Source: Deltaproteobacteria bacterium (GTDB lineage: Bacteria; Desulfobacterota; Desulfuromonadia; Geobacterales; Pseudopelobacteraceae). From it: DNA of 12,170 bases. Below, piece after piece: positions 1 through 6,991 of this stretch. Within the stretch, counting starts at the first letter, position 1, and each line of letters opens with the position of its first letter. The position numbers and the translations under genes were made by a program. The notes below the pieces were generated by a model, which saw only the letters and a list, made by a program, of their open reading frames with translations, had not been told where the DNA came from and made no database searches. The stretch is taken from the NCBI GenBank assembly GCA_030654645.1, contig JAURXC010000094.1:1-12170 (forward strand). Reading direction: 5' to 3'.

Positions 1-2644
1 GGCAGCGACAGCGCCTTCGGTATCAGCACTGGATCCACTCGATAAAGGCCTTCGTACTCCGCTTAGAATGGCCATTGACCAGAATGGTGATGTATATGTG
101 GCCGATCCGCGTTCTGGCGGAATTGTAGTGCTGGACCAGTATGGAGTCGTTTCAAAGACAATTTCTACCGTCAAAACGGTCAACGCGCTTGCTGTTCTTA
201 ATCCGCTTACCAGCAATATTGCCGGTGGCAAAATTTTGGCGGCCTACTCCGATCAGGTGGTCGTGTTCGATCAGGCTGGGGAGGAGATTGCCAAGCTTGG
301 TTCCGGTGCCGGACAGTTCAAAAGAGCTGCCGGCATTGCTGTTGATGCTGCCGGAAAGATCTTTGTAACCGATTCAGGAGCATATTCAGTCAAGTCATTC
401 GATTCAGCCGGCAACTACACAGGTTCATTCGGTGTATATGGGGCGCCTCCCACAACCGGCGTGTTCATGCAGCCGACTGCAATATCGATTGTCTCGGCGG
501 CCGCCGGTCAGCAGGTTGCCGTGGTTGATACGGTTAACGGTAATGTACAGTTCTTTACAACTGAAGGCGTATTTGTAAAAAGCGTCGGAACCAGCGGGAC
601 TGCGATGAGTCCGCTGAGTTTCAGCTATCCGGTCGGCTTGGCATTTGAATCGGACCGGATGTATGTATTGGATTCTTATCAGGGGAATGTACAGGTTGTT
701 GACCTGTCCGTTGATCCTCCAAGCTTCCTCAGTTACATCGGAAACTACGGTTTTGGCCCGGGACAGTTGGCGACTCCTAGTGACATGATGTATGACCAGG
801 TAAATCGCAGGCTGCTTGTTTCCAATGGAATGAGCAATATTGTCAGCTTCGGAATAGACGGCGGCTCCAATCCTTTCAACGCCACGCCTCCAGCGCTTAC
901 ACTCTCTCAATCCGTTGTCTCGGTTGATGTCCCTACAGTAAATATTTCCGGTACGGTTGATGTGGGCTGCACTCTTGCCGCATCGATCAATACCGCTGCC
1001 CAGGCTTCGGCAGCCAGCTTCCCATCATCATCGTCATGGTCGATATATGTGTCCGGCCTGGTTCCCGGACTCAACACCGTTTCAGTTACCGCCAAGAACC
1101 AATACGGAGCAACGGTTACCAAAACGGTAGCTGTTACATACCTGCCTCCAACAGTGCAGTTGACAGTCGGCGCTTATCCGGCCCTGACAAATCTGGCTTC
1201 TGTTACGTTGACCGGAACAACCGAGTCCGGCTCAGCTGTGTCAGTATTTAATTCAGCTACAAACATTACCGGACAGGCCAGCGTTATTGACAACGTATGG
1301 ATATTTGTCGTGTCTCTCGTTGAGGGTGCAAATCCTGTTTCTATAACTTCCGTAAAAAGCGGAACCGCATCAGCACGGCAGGATATATCGATTGCTCTTG
1401 ATTCACAGTCCCCGGTTCTCGCGGCATCGCTGCTGAGCGACGGAAGCACAACCGCCAACCAGGTGCTTGGTGTCTCCGGAACAGTGACGGATCAGAATCC
1501 GGTGACAGTGACGATCAACGGCAATCCGGTGACACTTGTCAACGGACAGTTCAATACCGCCATAACTTTGAACTTCGGACCGAATACTGTGACTATCGCT
1601 GCCGTGGATCCGCTTGGTAATGCATCGTCGGTTGTTAGAACCATAAACTTCGATCCGGCACTTCAGTCAATCGCAGTGCAGTCTCCAGTGGATGGTTCGT
1701 TTACAAATGTACAGGATCTTGAGGTTGTAGTATCGGCTCCCGATGCAACCGCTGTTGAAGTCAATGGAGCCCCCGCACTGCCGGGACCGATCGTCGGCCA
1801 GTGGACAGCTAGTGTAAAACTTGCAGCCGGTCTCAACACCATACTGGTTGATGCGCTGGATGTTTACAACAGATCTGTGCAGGAAAAACGTACCGTATTT
1901 TATGATGGCGTTGCGCCGGTGGTCACAATTGCAACCCCTTCGCAGGATGTTGCTACTAAAGTGCCCGGCTTGACGGTAAAAGGTTTGATCAGTGATAACT
2001 CCGAAATTAAGAGCATCAGTGCCACGGCTAACAATGCGGATGTACAGCTGTCGCTGATTAATAACGAGTTCTCAATGTTTGTTGAATTTCCTCAAGAGGG
2101 TGTTTACAGCATAGCCGTTACCGTCACTGATACCGCCAACAATAAGTCTACGGCTCTGCGTACTATAATTTACGATGTTACCGCACCTGTGATTACGGTT
2201 GATCCGGTTCTGGTTGCCGCTCCAGTCAAGCTCGAAGGTACGGTTGAGGCCGGTGCCACTGTAGTAGTTACCGATGCAGCCGGCGCTTCAGCACCGGTTG
2301 TGATGAATGGCGACCGTTGGTCGGCGGACCTGTCGGCAGCTGTTTACGAGTATGCAAGCCTGAGTATCACCGCTACCGACGCTGCCGGAAACTCATCCGC
2401 CAAATCGATTGCAGTGCCTGTGCCAGACGGTGATTTGGACGGTGACGGCCTGGTAACTATTCGCGACGCCTTGAAAGTAATCAAGTTGGTAGTTTCCAGC
2501 TCACAGCCTTCGGCAAATGACCTGTTGCATGGTGATGTGGGACCGTTGCTGAACGGCAAACGGAATCCGAACGGCAGCCTGGATCTGGTAGACGGAATAC
2601 TTCTGCTCAGAAAAGCGCTTGGCCAAACTGTCTGGCTTCAGTAA
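1..2644 (+). CDS. Secreted NHL-propeller / Ig-like repeat protein with C-terminal dockerin-like domain (5' partial)
   Basis: The frame is open from base 2 with no stop, and the residues before the first Met (base 68) continue the repeat pattern, so the true start lies upstream and 880 codons are visible. Counting from the Met at base 68: residues 1-270 hold about six NHL-type blades (for example 'MAIDQNGDVYVAD', 'AGIAVDAAGKIFVTD', 'VGLAFESDRMYVLD'), enough for a six-bladed beta-propeller. Residues about 275-786 hold about six Ig-like beta-sandwich repeats of 80-90 residues, several ending in 'D..GN.S' followed by 'I.YD..AP' linkers, like the glucodextranase-B type. Residues 787-858 resemble a type I dockerin: a canonical calcium loop D789-x-D791-x-D793-G-x-V-x3-D800, then a degenerate second loop (NPNGSLDLVD) and helix. 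It is probably secreted or surface-bound, a binding or scaffold protein rather than an enzyme; no catalytic motif is seen. It lies 41 bases upstream of a cytochrome gene and is probably co-transcribed. The partner and exact role are unknown. Confidence 0.88.
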   Translation, partial: AATAPSVSALDPLDKGLRTPLRMAIDQNGDVYVADPRSGGIVVLDQYGVVSKTISTVKTVNALAVLNPLTSNIAGGKILAAYSDQVVVFDQAGEEIAKLGSGAGQFKRAAGIAVDAAGKIFVTDSGAYSVKSFDSAGNYTGSFGVYGAPPTTGVFMQPTAISIVSAAAGQQVAVVDTVNGNVQFFTTEGVFVKSVGTSGTAMSPLSFSYPVGLAFESDRMYVLDSYQGNVQVVDLSVDPPSFLSYIGNYGFGPGQLATPSDMMYDQVNRRLLVSNGMSNIVSFGIDGGSNPFNATPPALTLSQSVVSVDVPTVNISGTVDVGCTLAASINTAAQASAASFPSSSSWSIYVSGLVPGLNTVSVTAKNQYGATVTKTVAVTYLPPTVQLTVGAYPALTNLASVTLTGTTESGSAVSVFNSATNITGQASVIDNVWIFVVSLVEGANPVSITSVKSGTASARQDISIALDSQSPVLAASLLSDGSTTANQVLGVSGTVTDQNPVTVTINGNPVTLVNGQFNTAITLNFGPNTVTIAAVDPLGNASSVVRTINFDPALQSIAVQSPVDGSFTNVQDLEVVVSAPDATAVEVNGAPALPGPIVGQWTASVKLAAGLNTILVDALDVYNRSVQEKRTVFYDGVAPVVTIATPSQDVATKVPGLTVKGLISDNSEIKSISATANNADVQLSLINNEFSMFVEFPQEGVYSIAVTVTDTANNKSTALRTIIYDVTAPVITVDPVLVAAPVKLEGTVEAGATVVVTDAAGASAPVVMNGDRWSADLSAAVYEYASLSITATDAAGNSSAKSIAVPVPDGDLDGDGLVTIRDALKVIKLVVSSSQPSANDLLHGDVGPLLNGKRNPNGSLDLVDGILLLRKALGQTVWLQ

Positions 2645-2671
2645 TACGTAATTTACATGTCAAAGACATTT

Positions 2672-2682
2672 TAGAGGTGATG
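2672..2682 (+). promoter_or_regulatory. Ribosome binding site that decides the start of the tetraheme cytochrome gene
   Basis: TAGAGGTGATG contains GAGGTGAT, an eight-base match to the complement of the usual 16S rRNA 3' end. It ends three bases before the ATG at 2686. The upstream in-frame GTG (2677) and ATG (2680) lie inside this element and so are unlikely starts. The same 11 bases precede the last gene in the window (11459-11469). Confidence 0.7.
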
Positions 2683-2685
2683 TAT

Positions 2686-3606
2686 ATGTTATCAAGAACA
2701 ATTAACGTCCTTTCGGTTCTTTCAGCGGTAATGCTGACATCAAGCATCGTTTTCGCTTTGCCTGATGCGTCAACCGTAACTGATGTGCGCTACACGGTTC
2801 ACAACCTGTCGAACAATACCCTGATAACCGACGGATTGGCGGGAGAAGGACGTAACTATGCCGCCAGTTCCTCAGGACAGGCCGACCAGGTATGCGTTTT
2901 CTGCCATACTCCTCATAATGCCTCACCATCAAAGCCTTTGTGGAATAAAGCTTATACACCGGGAATTGAAAGCAGTTACCGCTTGTATACCTCTTCCAAG
3001 ACTCTGACTCCAACCGCCAAGGCTGCTACAATCACCGCAAACAGCGAGTCAATGATCTGTTTGAGCTGCCATGATGGAAAGACCGCAATAAACGTCCTGC
3101 ATAATTCAAGTTATCGTGACAATACCGATGTTAACGGCGATGCAATTGTCGACATTGATGGCACATTTTCCGGATCAGGCGCTTTTGCTCTCGGCCAGCA
3201 GTGGTCCGGTGGTTTTACCAGCTACAACTATCCTAACCTGGGTGCTGAGCGTTCGGCTGACGGTAGCATTCCTACCCTGGCTGCTTCCCTTGCCGGCACC
3301 AACCTAACCGATGACCATCCGATCGGTTTTTCTTATACGGCTGCTCAGGCACAGGACGCCGCAGGATTAAAGGCCTCTCCTGATACGGGTATACGTCTGT
3401 TCGGTCCGACCAACAGAGTAGAATGTTCAAGCTGCCACAATCCTCACGTGTACTATGGTTCCGGTTTGGCCGGAAGCACCAGGGTGTATTTTGATACTGA
3501 TATAACAACTCCGCTCGTTGCAACAGCAACCCAGAAAGCAAAAACACCATTTTTAAGTATCTCCAACACCGGCAGTAATCTTTGCAAAGGCTGTCACATT
3601 AAATAG
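2686..3606 (+). CDS. Secreted tetraheme c-type cytochrome (paired CxxCH family)
   Basis: Start chosen at 2686 (306 residues) because a strong ribosome binding site sits directly upstream. Residues 1-24 form a Sec signal peptide with a hydrophobic core and a likely cut after 'VFA', so the protein is periplasmic or exported. Four CxxCH heme sites are seen: CVFCH at about 70, CLSCH at 125, CSSCH at 247 and CKGCH at 300, the last only two residues from the end. The context 'CVFCHTPHN' with a following 'PLWNK', plus an N-terminal 'VHNLS', is typical of small Geobacter-type cytochromes with doubled CxxCH motifs. There are five histidines outside the heme motifs (VHN, PHN, LHN, DHP, PHV), enough for bis-histidine ligation of all four hemes. 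It is likely an electron carrier passing electrons to or from the two giant cytochromes encoded just downstream. The long 120-residue gap between hemes 2 and 3 is probably a beta-rich or loop insertion. No enzymatic role is evident. Confidence 0.9.
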   Translation: MLSRTINVLSVLSAVMLTSSIVFALPDASTVTDVRYTVHNLSNNTLITDGLAGEGRNYAASSSGQADQVCVFCHTPHNASPSKPLWNKAYTPGIESSYRLYTSSKTLTPTAKAATITANSESMICLSCHDGKTAINVLHNSSYRDNTDVNGDAIVDIDGTFSGSGAFALGQQWSGGFTSYNYPNLGAERSADGSIPTLAASLAGTNLTDDHPIGFSYTAAQAQDAAGLKASPDTGIRLFGPTNRVECSSCHNPHVYYGSGLAGSTRVYFDTDITTPLVATATQKAKTPFLSISNTGSNLCKGCHIK

Positions 3607-3628
3607 TACACATTGAAGATAGCGTACC

Positions 3629-3633
3629 AGGAG
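3629..3633 (+). promoter_or_regulatory. Ribosome binding site for the 27-heme cytochrome
   Basis: AGGAG lies six bases before the ATG at 3640. An upstream in-frame TTG at 3613 has no comparable site and would put charged residues before the signal peptide, so 3640 is preferred. Confidence 0.7.
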
Positions 3634-3639
3634 CGAGCC

Positions 3640-6600
3640 ATGAAAAAAAATATCAGCTTCATACTCTTGTCAGTTGCCATGTTGTTGGTGATACCACTCT
3701 CGGCAATTGCAATTGTAGCGCCTCACACTAATGTTACCCAAGTGGGTTGCTCCAGCTGTCACAATGCGACAGTGACGGCTTCAACCTCCTTTAATAACAT
3801 GTGTGTGACCTGCCACAAACCGGGGTCTGCAAACGTAAATATCACTTCGGTATTTTACCAGTCCGATGCAGCCAACATATATAACCGGTTTAACGGTTAC
3901 TCCGGAGGCGTTGCACCGGCGAAGCTTACGTTTACATCCCATAACTGGGCCGGTTCGGAAGTGGCTCCCCAGGCAGGCGCCAACAGGCCTACCAATCCTA
4001 AGATGAATCCGACTACTCTCGGAACCAATCTTTCATGCGCTCGTTGTCACAATGTACACATAGCACGCTCTTCAACTACAAACTCTGCTCCGTTCCTTCG
4101 CTCCGTTAACGATAATGACGAAATGTGCCGCGACTGCCACCGTACTCGTGACACTTCAAGTCACCTGCTGGGATCGCACCCGGTCAACTTCAGATACACA
4201 TCCGCAACTTCCAAGGCCGTTACAAGTCCTGTCGATTATTTCGTTCCCCCCAGAAGCGCCAATCCAGGTAACCCGACCGCAGCCATGAAGCTGGTCAACG
4301 GCAAGATCCAGTGCTCTTCCTGTCATTCAACCCATTATGCCGACTCAAACAGTGGAACAGTCGACAGTCGCGGCACTTGGGCAAACCTTTCCTCTTCCCG
4401 CGGCATGCTGCTGCGCACCGATACATTCGGCAAGACAGCTGAGGCTTCATCGGTAAATATCTGTACAAACTGCCATAACAGGCCTAACCATCAGGTTTAT
4501 GCCGGTTCCAAAACCGCTGCTAATCCGGTCCAGTGCGTGGATTGCCATTCCGGCCACGTTGAATACCTGAAGCCGGAAGATGTCGCCCTGGGCGGCGATA
4601 ATGCCAAACCGAACGTCTACATGCTGCGCCGCTATGTCAACTACTCCGCCGGTGTCAAGCTCGATTCCTACCGTCGCAAGGCGTTCCTGACCAGCACCTC
4701 CAGCACCGCGCCTTTAAAGAACGCCGGCGGGAATGCTATCTGCCAGGCTTGTCATAGTTTGCCGTCTTCAGTGCAGGAACACACTACAACATCGAATAAA
4801 GATGAATGTACAGCCTGCCATGCTTCCTTGCATGCAACCAAACCGCCAGAAGGGTGTACAAGCTGCCACGGTTCTCCTCCCGAGCACACCGTTGCCGGTA
4901 ATATCAATTACGGAACAGTGGATAACCCGAACATGTCCAAGGGCTACGCCGTATACAGCTCGCGTCTGGGCGTACCGCAGAAAAGCTACCTGCTTCCAAA
5001 TGTCGTCTACAAGAACGAGTCCACAGCCGGTCACCCGACCCACTCAGCCGGCAAGCCTTATTCGTTCGGATGTTCGCAGTGCCACAACAAGACTGACGTA
5101 ACCCACCTCAACCAGGGTTACCAGGATGTTCCTTTTAACGCCGCTGGAACGCTTTCTCCGGCAACCGTCTTCACACCAGGAGCAGGTACATCCACATGTT
5201 CCAACATGTACTGCCACAGCTATGGCACGGCAACCTTGACCAAGGCCAAGACCGTATCCTGGGCCGCCGGAGTGCGCGGATCAATCGTCAACGCCGGCAA
5301 CGGTCGCTGCGTGGCTTGCCACAACGGTGTTAACTTAACCTTCAACAATCTCTCAACCGGATCGCACTTCCGACATGCAAGTAACAATGTTTCTACCGGT
5401 AAGCGTATCACATGTAACGTCTGCCATAGCTCAACAGTAAGCGGTAACTCCACCATATCCAGCTATCCTGCTCACGTCAACGGAGCGCGAGACCTTGGCT
5501 TCACCGGTATTGCCGCCGGAACATCATGGAACGGCACAACCTGCACCACCTCAGCCTGTCACTCCAACGGCAAGGGTGCTCCCGCGCTGGTCACCGTGAC
5601 CTGGAGCGACCGCAACAGCGGCAAGTGCGGAACCTGCCACCTGACCGCGGCCAACACCGGCTTCGGCATCATGTCCAGTAATGCACACTTCACCCATATC
5701 TCCAGCAGCTATGGTCCCAAACGCAACACCAACGCCACCTGTAACGCCTGCCATGTCTATACCGGTGAATTGACCGATGCCCATGTCAACGGAACTATAG
5801 ACAAAAACGTTGGCGCAACCTATTGCCTCAACTGCCATTCGCAGTCAACACCGACCTGGACTAACCCGGCCCGTCTCTCCTGCCAGTCCTGCCACAGCGG
5901 CATGGGCAACGGCAGCACCGAGGTTGCGGCCAACCGTTCCTGGTCGAATTACAACGCAACCGGCGTCCAGGCCCCCTATAAATCTTACTCAACATTCAAT
6001 AACCGCGGCCACGGCGCATTCGTTTCGATCGTCTGCAACGACTGCCATAACGCCAACAGCAAGCATATCGATGGCAGCCTGACAGCCACCGGATCGTATC
6101 GCGGATCGCGTGTCTTCTCCAATATGTCCGGCCTCGACGCAACCTACAGCGCTGACAAGCTCTGTATCGACTGCCACAACGACGCCGGACACGGCGGCCG
6201 CGGTGTAGTAACCGACATCAACAAGATTAACTTCCTGTCTCACGTTTCCGACAGGGCATTGCCTACCATATCGCAGTGTGTAGCCTGCCATGATGTTCAC
6301 GGAACATCGAATCAAGTCATGCTTAAAAAGACATTCAATGTCTACACCGGCAACGGACGTGGAGCAGCTGTCAAGTCCGTCAACTTCAGCAACATGACAA
6401 CCGGTTTTGTCAATGCCAGCCGCACCGGTATCTGCCAGGTTTGCCACACCAATACCAAGGTCTATAGAAACTATACCTCCAGAACCGGTATTTATGCGGG
6501 AACCGTAACCTTCAGCGGCAGCTGGGGTCACATGGGCAACAACAAGCGTTGTCTGAGCTGTCACAAGCACAATGCGGATGGCTTTGCATTCAAAGTCAGT

Positions 6601-6924
6601 GGTGGTGGTGCCTGCGACGGTTGCCACGGTTATCCCCCGGCTACCAATGCTCACCAGTCACACATAACTGTCGCGTCCGCCAAACCGGCCGTCGACGGAT
6701 TTGCCGGCACCACTAACAACACCATGGCTTGTGCGGCATGTCACTTCAACGGCAATCAGGTTACTTTTGATTCCGGCCACACATCAGCGCCAAGCGCCAG
6801 TGTCGATGTACAGGATACGTTCAAGTTCAACAGTACCGGCACACTTGACAATACCAACTACAACCCGTCATTCAGCTGTTCGAATGTAAGCTGCCACTTC
6901 AAGGCATCGCCAACCTGGAAGTAG
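3640..6924 (+). CDS. Secreted giant multiheme c-type cytochrome, 27 candidate hemes
   Basis: Start at 3640 (1094 residues), supported by AGGAG six bases upstream and a classic signal peptide: MKK, hydrophobic residues 5-22, likely cut after 'AIA' at 24. It has 24 CxxCH sites and three CxxxxCH sites (CSNMYCH at about 520, CTTSACH at 635, CSNVSCH at 1080). Residues 37-500 contain only CxxCH sites, many as paired motifs followed by a nearby His ('CARCHNVH', 'CSSCHSTH', 'CVDCHSGH'). From about 520 on, CxxxxCH/CxxCH units like those of the next gene appear, mixed with CxxCH-only stretches. I count about 30 histidines outside the heme motifs, enough for bis-His ligation throughout. The protein ends at 'CHFKASPTWK', without the CxxCH that normally follows the Trp in this kind of unit. 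Probable role: long-range electron transfer in the periplasm, across the outer membrane or on the cell surface. No lipobox is seen. It starts 33 bases after the tetraheme gene, probably in the same operon. Confidence 0.92.
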   Translation: MKKNISFILLSVAMLLVIPLSAIAIVAPHTNVTQVGCSSCHNATVTASTSFNNMCVTCHKPGSANVNITSVFYQSDAANIYNRFNGYSGGVAPAKLTFTSHNWAGSEVAPQAGANRPTNPKMNPTTLGTNLSCARCHNVHIARSSTTNSAPFLRSVNDNDEMCRDCHRTRDTSSHLLGSHPVNFRYTSATSKAVTSPVDYFVPPRSANPGNPTAAMKLVNGKIQCSSCHSTHYADSNSGTVDSRGTWANLSSSRGMLLRTDTFGKTAEASSVNICTNCHNRPNHQVYAGSKTAANPVQCVDCHSGHVEYLKPEDVALGGDNAKPNVYMLRRYVNYSAGVKLDSYRRKAFLTSTSSTAPLKNAGGNAICQACHSLPSSVQEHTTTSNKDECTACHASLHATKPPEGCTSCHGSPPEHTVAGNINYGTVDNPNMSKGYAVYSSRLGVPQKSYLLPNVVYKNESTAGHPTHSAGKPYSFGCSQCHNKTDVTHLNQGYQDVPFNAAGTLSPATVFTPGAGTSTCSNMYCHSYGTATLTKAKTVSWAAGVRGSIVNAGNGRCVACHNGVNLTFNNLSTGSHFRHASNNVSTGKRITCNVCHSSTVSGNSTISSYPAHVNGARDLGFTGIAAGTSWNGTTCTTSACHSNGKGAPALVTVTWSDRNSGKCGTCHLTAANTGFGIMSSNAHFTHISSSYGPKRNTNATCNACHVYTGELTDAHVNGTIDKNVGATYCLNCHSQSTPTWTNPARLSCQSCHSGMGNGSTEVAANRSWSNYNATGVQAPYKSYSTFNNRGHGAFVSIVCNDCHNANSKHIDGSLTATGSYRGSRVFSNMSGLDATYSADKLCIDCHNDAGHGGRGVVTDINKINFLSHVSDRALPTISQCVACHDVHGTSNQVMLKKTFNVYTGNGRGAAVKSVNFSNMTTGFVNASRTGICQVCHTNTKVYRNYTSRTGIYAGTVTFSGSWGHMGNNKRCLSCHKHNADGFAFKVSGGGACDGCHGYPPATNAHQSHITVASAKPAVDGFAGTTNNTMACAACHFNGNQVTFDSGHTSAPSASVDVQDTFKFNSTGTLDNTNYNPSFSCSNVSCHFKASPTWK
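6613..6921 (+). repeat. C-terminal CxxCH-CxxCH-CxxxxCH unit shared with the start of the next cytochrome
   Basis: The last 103 residues of the 27-heme protein (CDGCHGYPP, HQSH, CAACH, CSNVSCHF, PTW) match in order the first unit of the 35-heme protein at 7103-7437 (CTDCHGYPP, HSTH, CQACH, CSNVNCHF, PTW). The downstream copy continues to a further CxxCH; this copy stops right after the Trp. Confidence 0.7.
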
Positions 6925-6991
6925 GAAGAGGAGCTTTTTGATGACACGGTTCAAATCACCTATAAATGCTCTGTACAAGGAGTTTGTTATG
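6923..6991 (+). promoter_or_regulatory. Two nested ribosome-binding-site/start pairs for the 35-heme cytochrome
   Basis: First pair: GAGG-rich stretch at 6923-6933, then ATG at 6941. Second pair: AAGGAG at 6977-6982, then ATG at 6989, six bases apart. Both ATGs are in the same frame. The second gives a normal signal peptide (MKFHTKPG then a hydrophobic core), the first adds 16 mostly polar residues in front of it. I chose 6989; 6941 remains possible. Confidence 0.5.
6938..6966 (+). promoter_or_regulatory. Possible weak internal sigma70-type promoter
   Basis: TTGATG (6938-6943, four of six consensus) and TATAAA (6961-6966, five of six) are 17 bases apart, just ahead of the second ribosome binding site and ATG 6989. 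Such matches arise by chance in AT-richer gaps, so this is only a candidate. Confidence 0.2.

Noticed and set aside
68..70. ATG at base 68 as the true start of the first gene
   Set aside because: The frame is open upstream to the window edge, there is no Shine-Dalgarno match just before it, no signal peptide follows, and the NHL-like pattern continues across it.
3643..3650. Run of eight A after the start codon as a phase-variation tract
   Set aside because: It encodes the normal Lys-Lys-Asn start of a signal peptide, a common arrangement; eight A alone is weak evidence for slippage control.
5197..5217. CxxxxCH sites as possible sequencing or indel errors of CxxCH
   Set aside because: There are 14 copies, all in frame, at regular places in the repeat, and CxxxxCH is a known heme-attachment variant in this Geobacter-type domain and in Desulfovibrio cytochromes c3.
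6922..6941. The 27- and 35-heme genes as one gene broken by a recent frameshift or stop
   Set aside because: The second gene has its own ribosome binding site and a full signal peptide, and the first ends cleanly; an older fission or duplication is possible, but not a fresh disruption.
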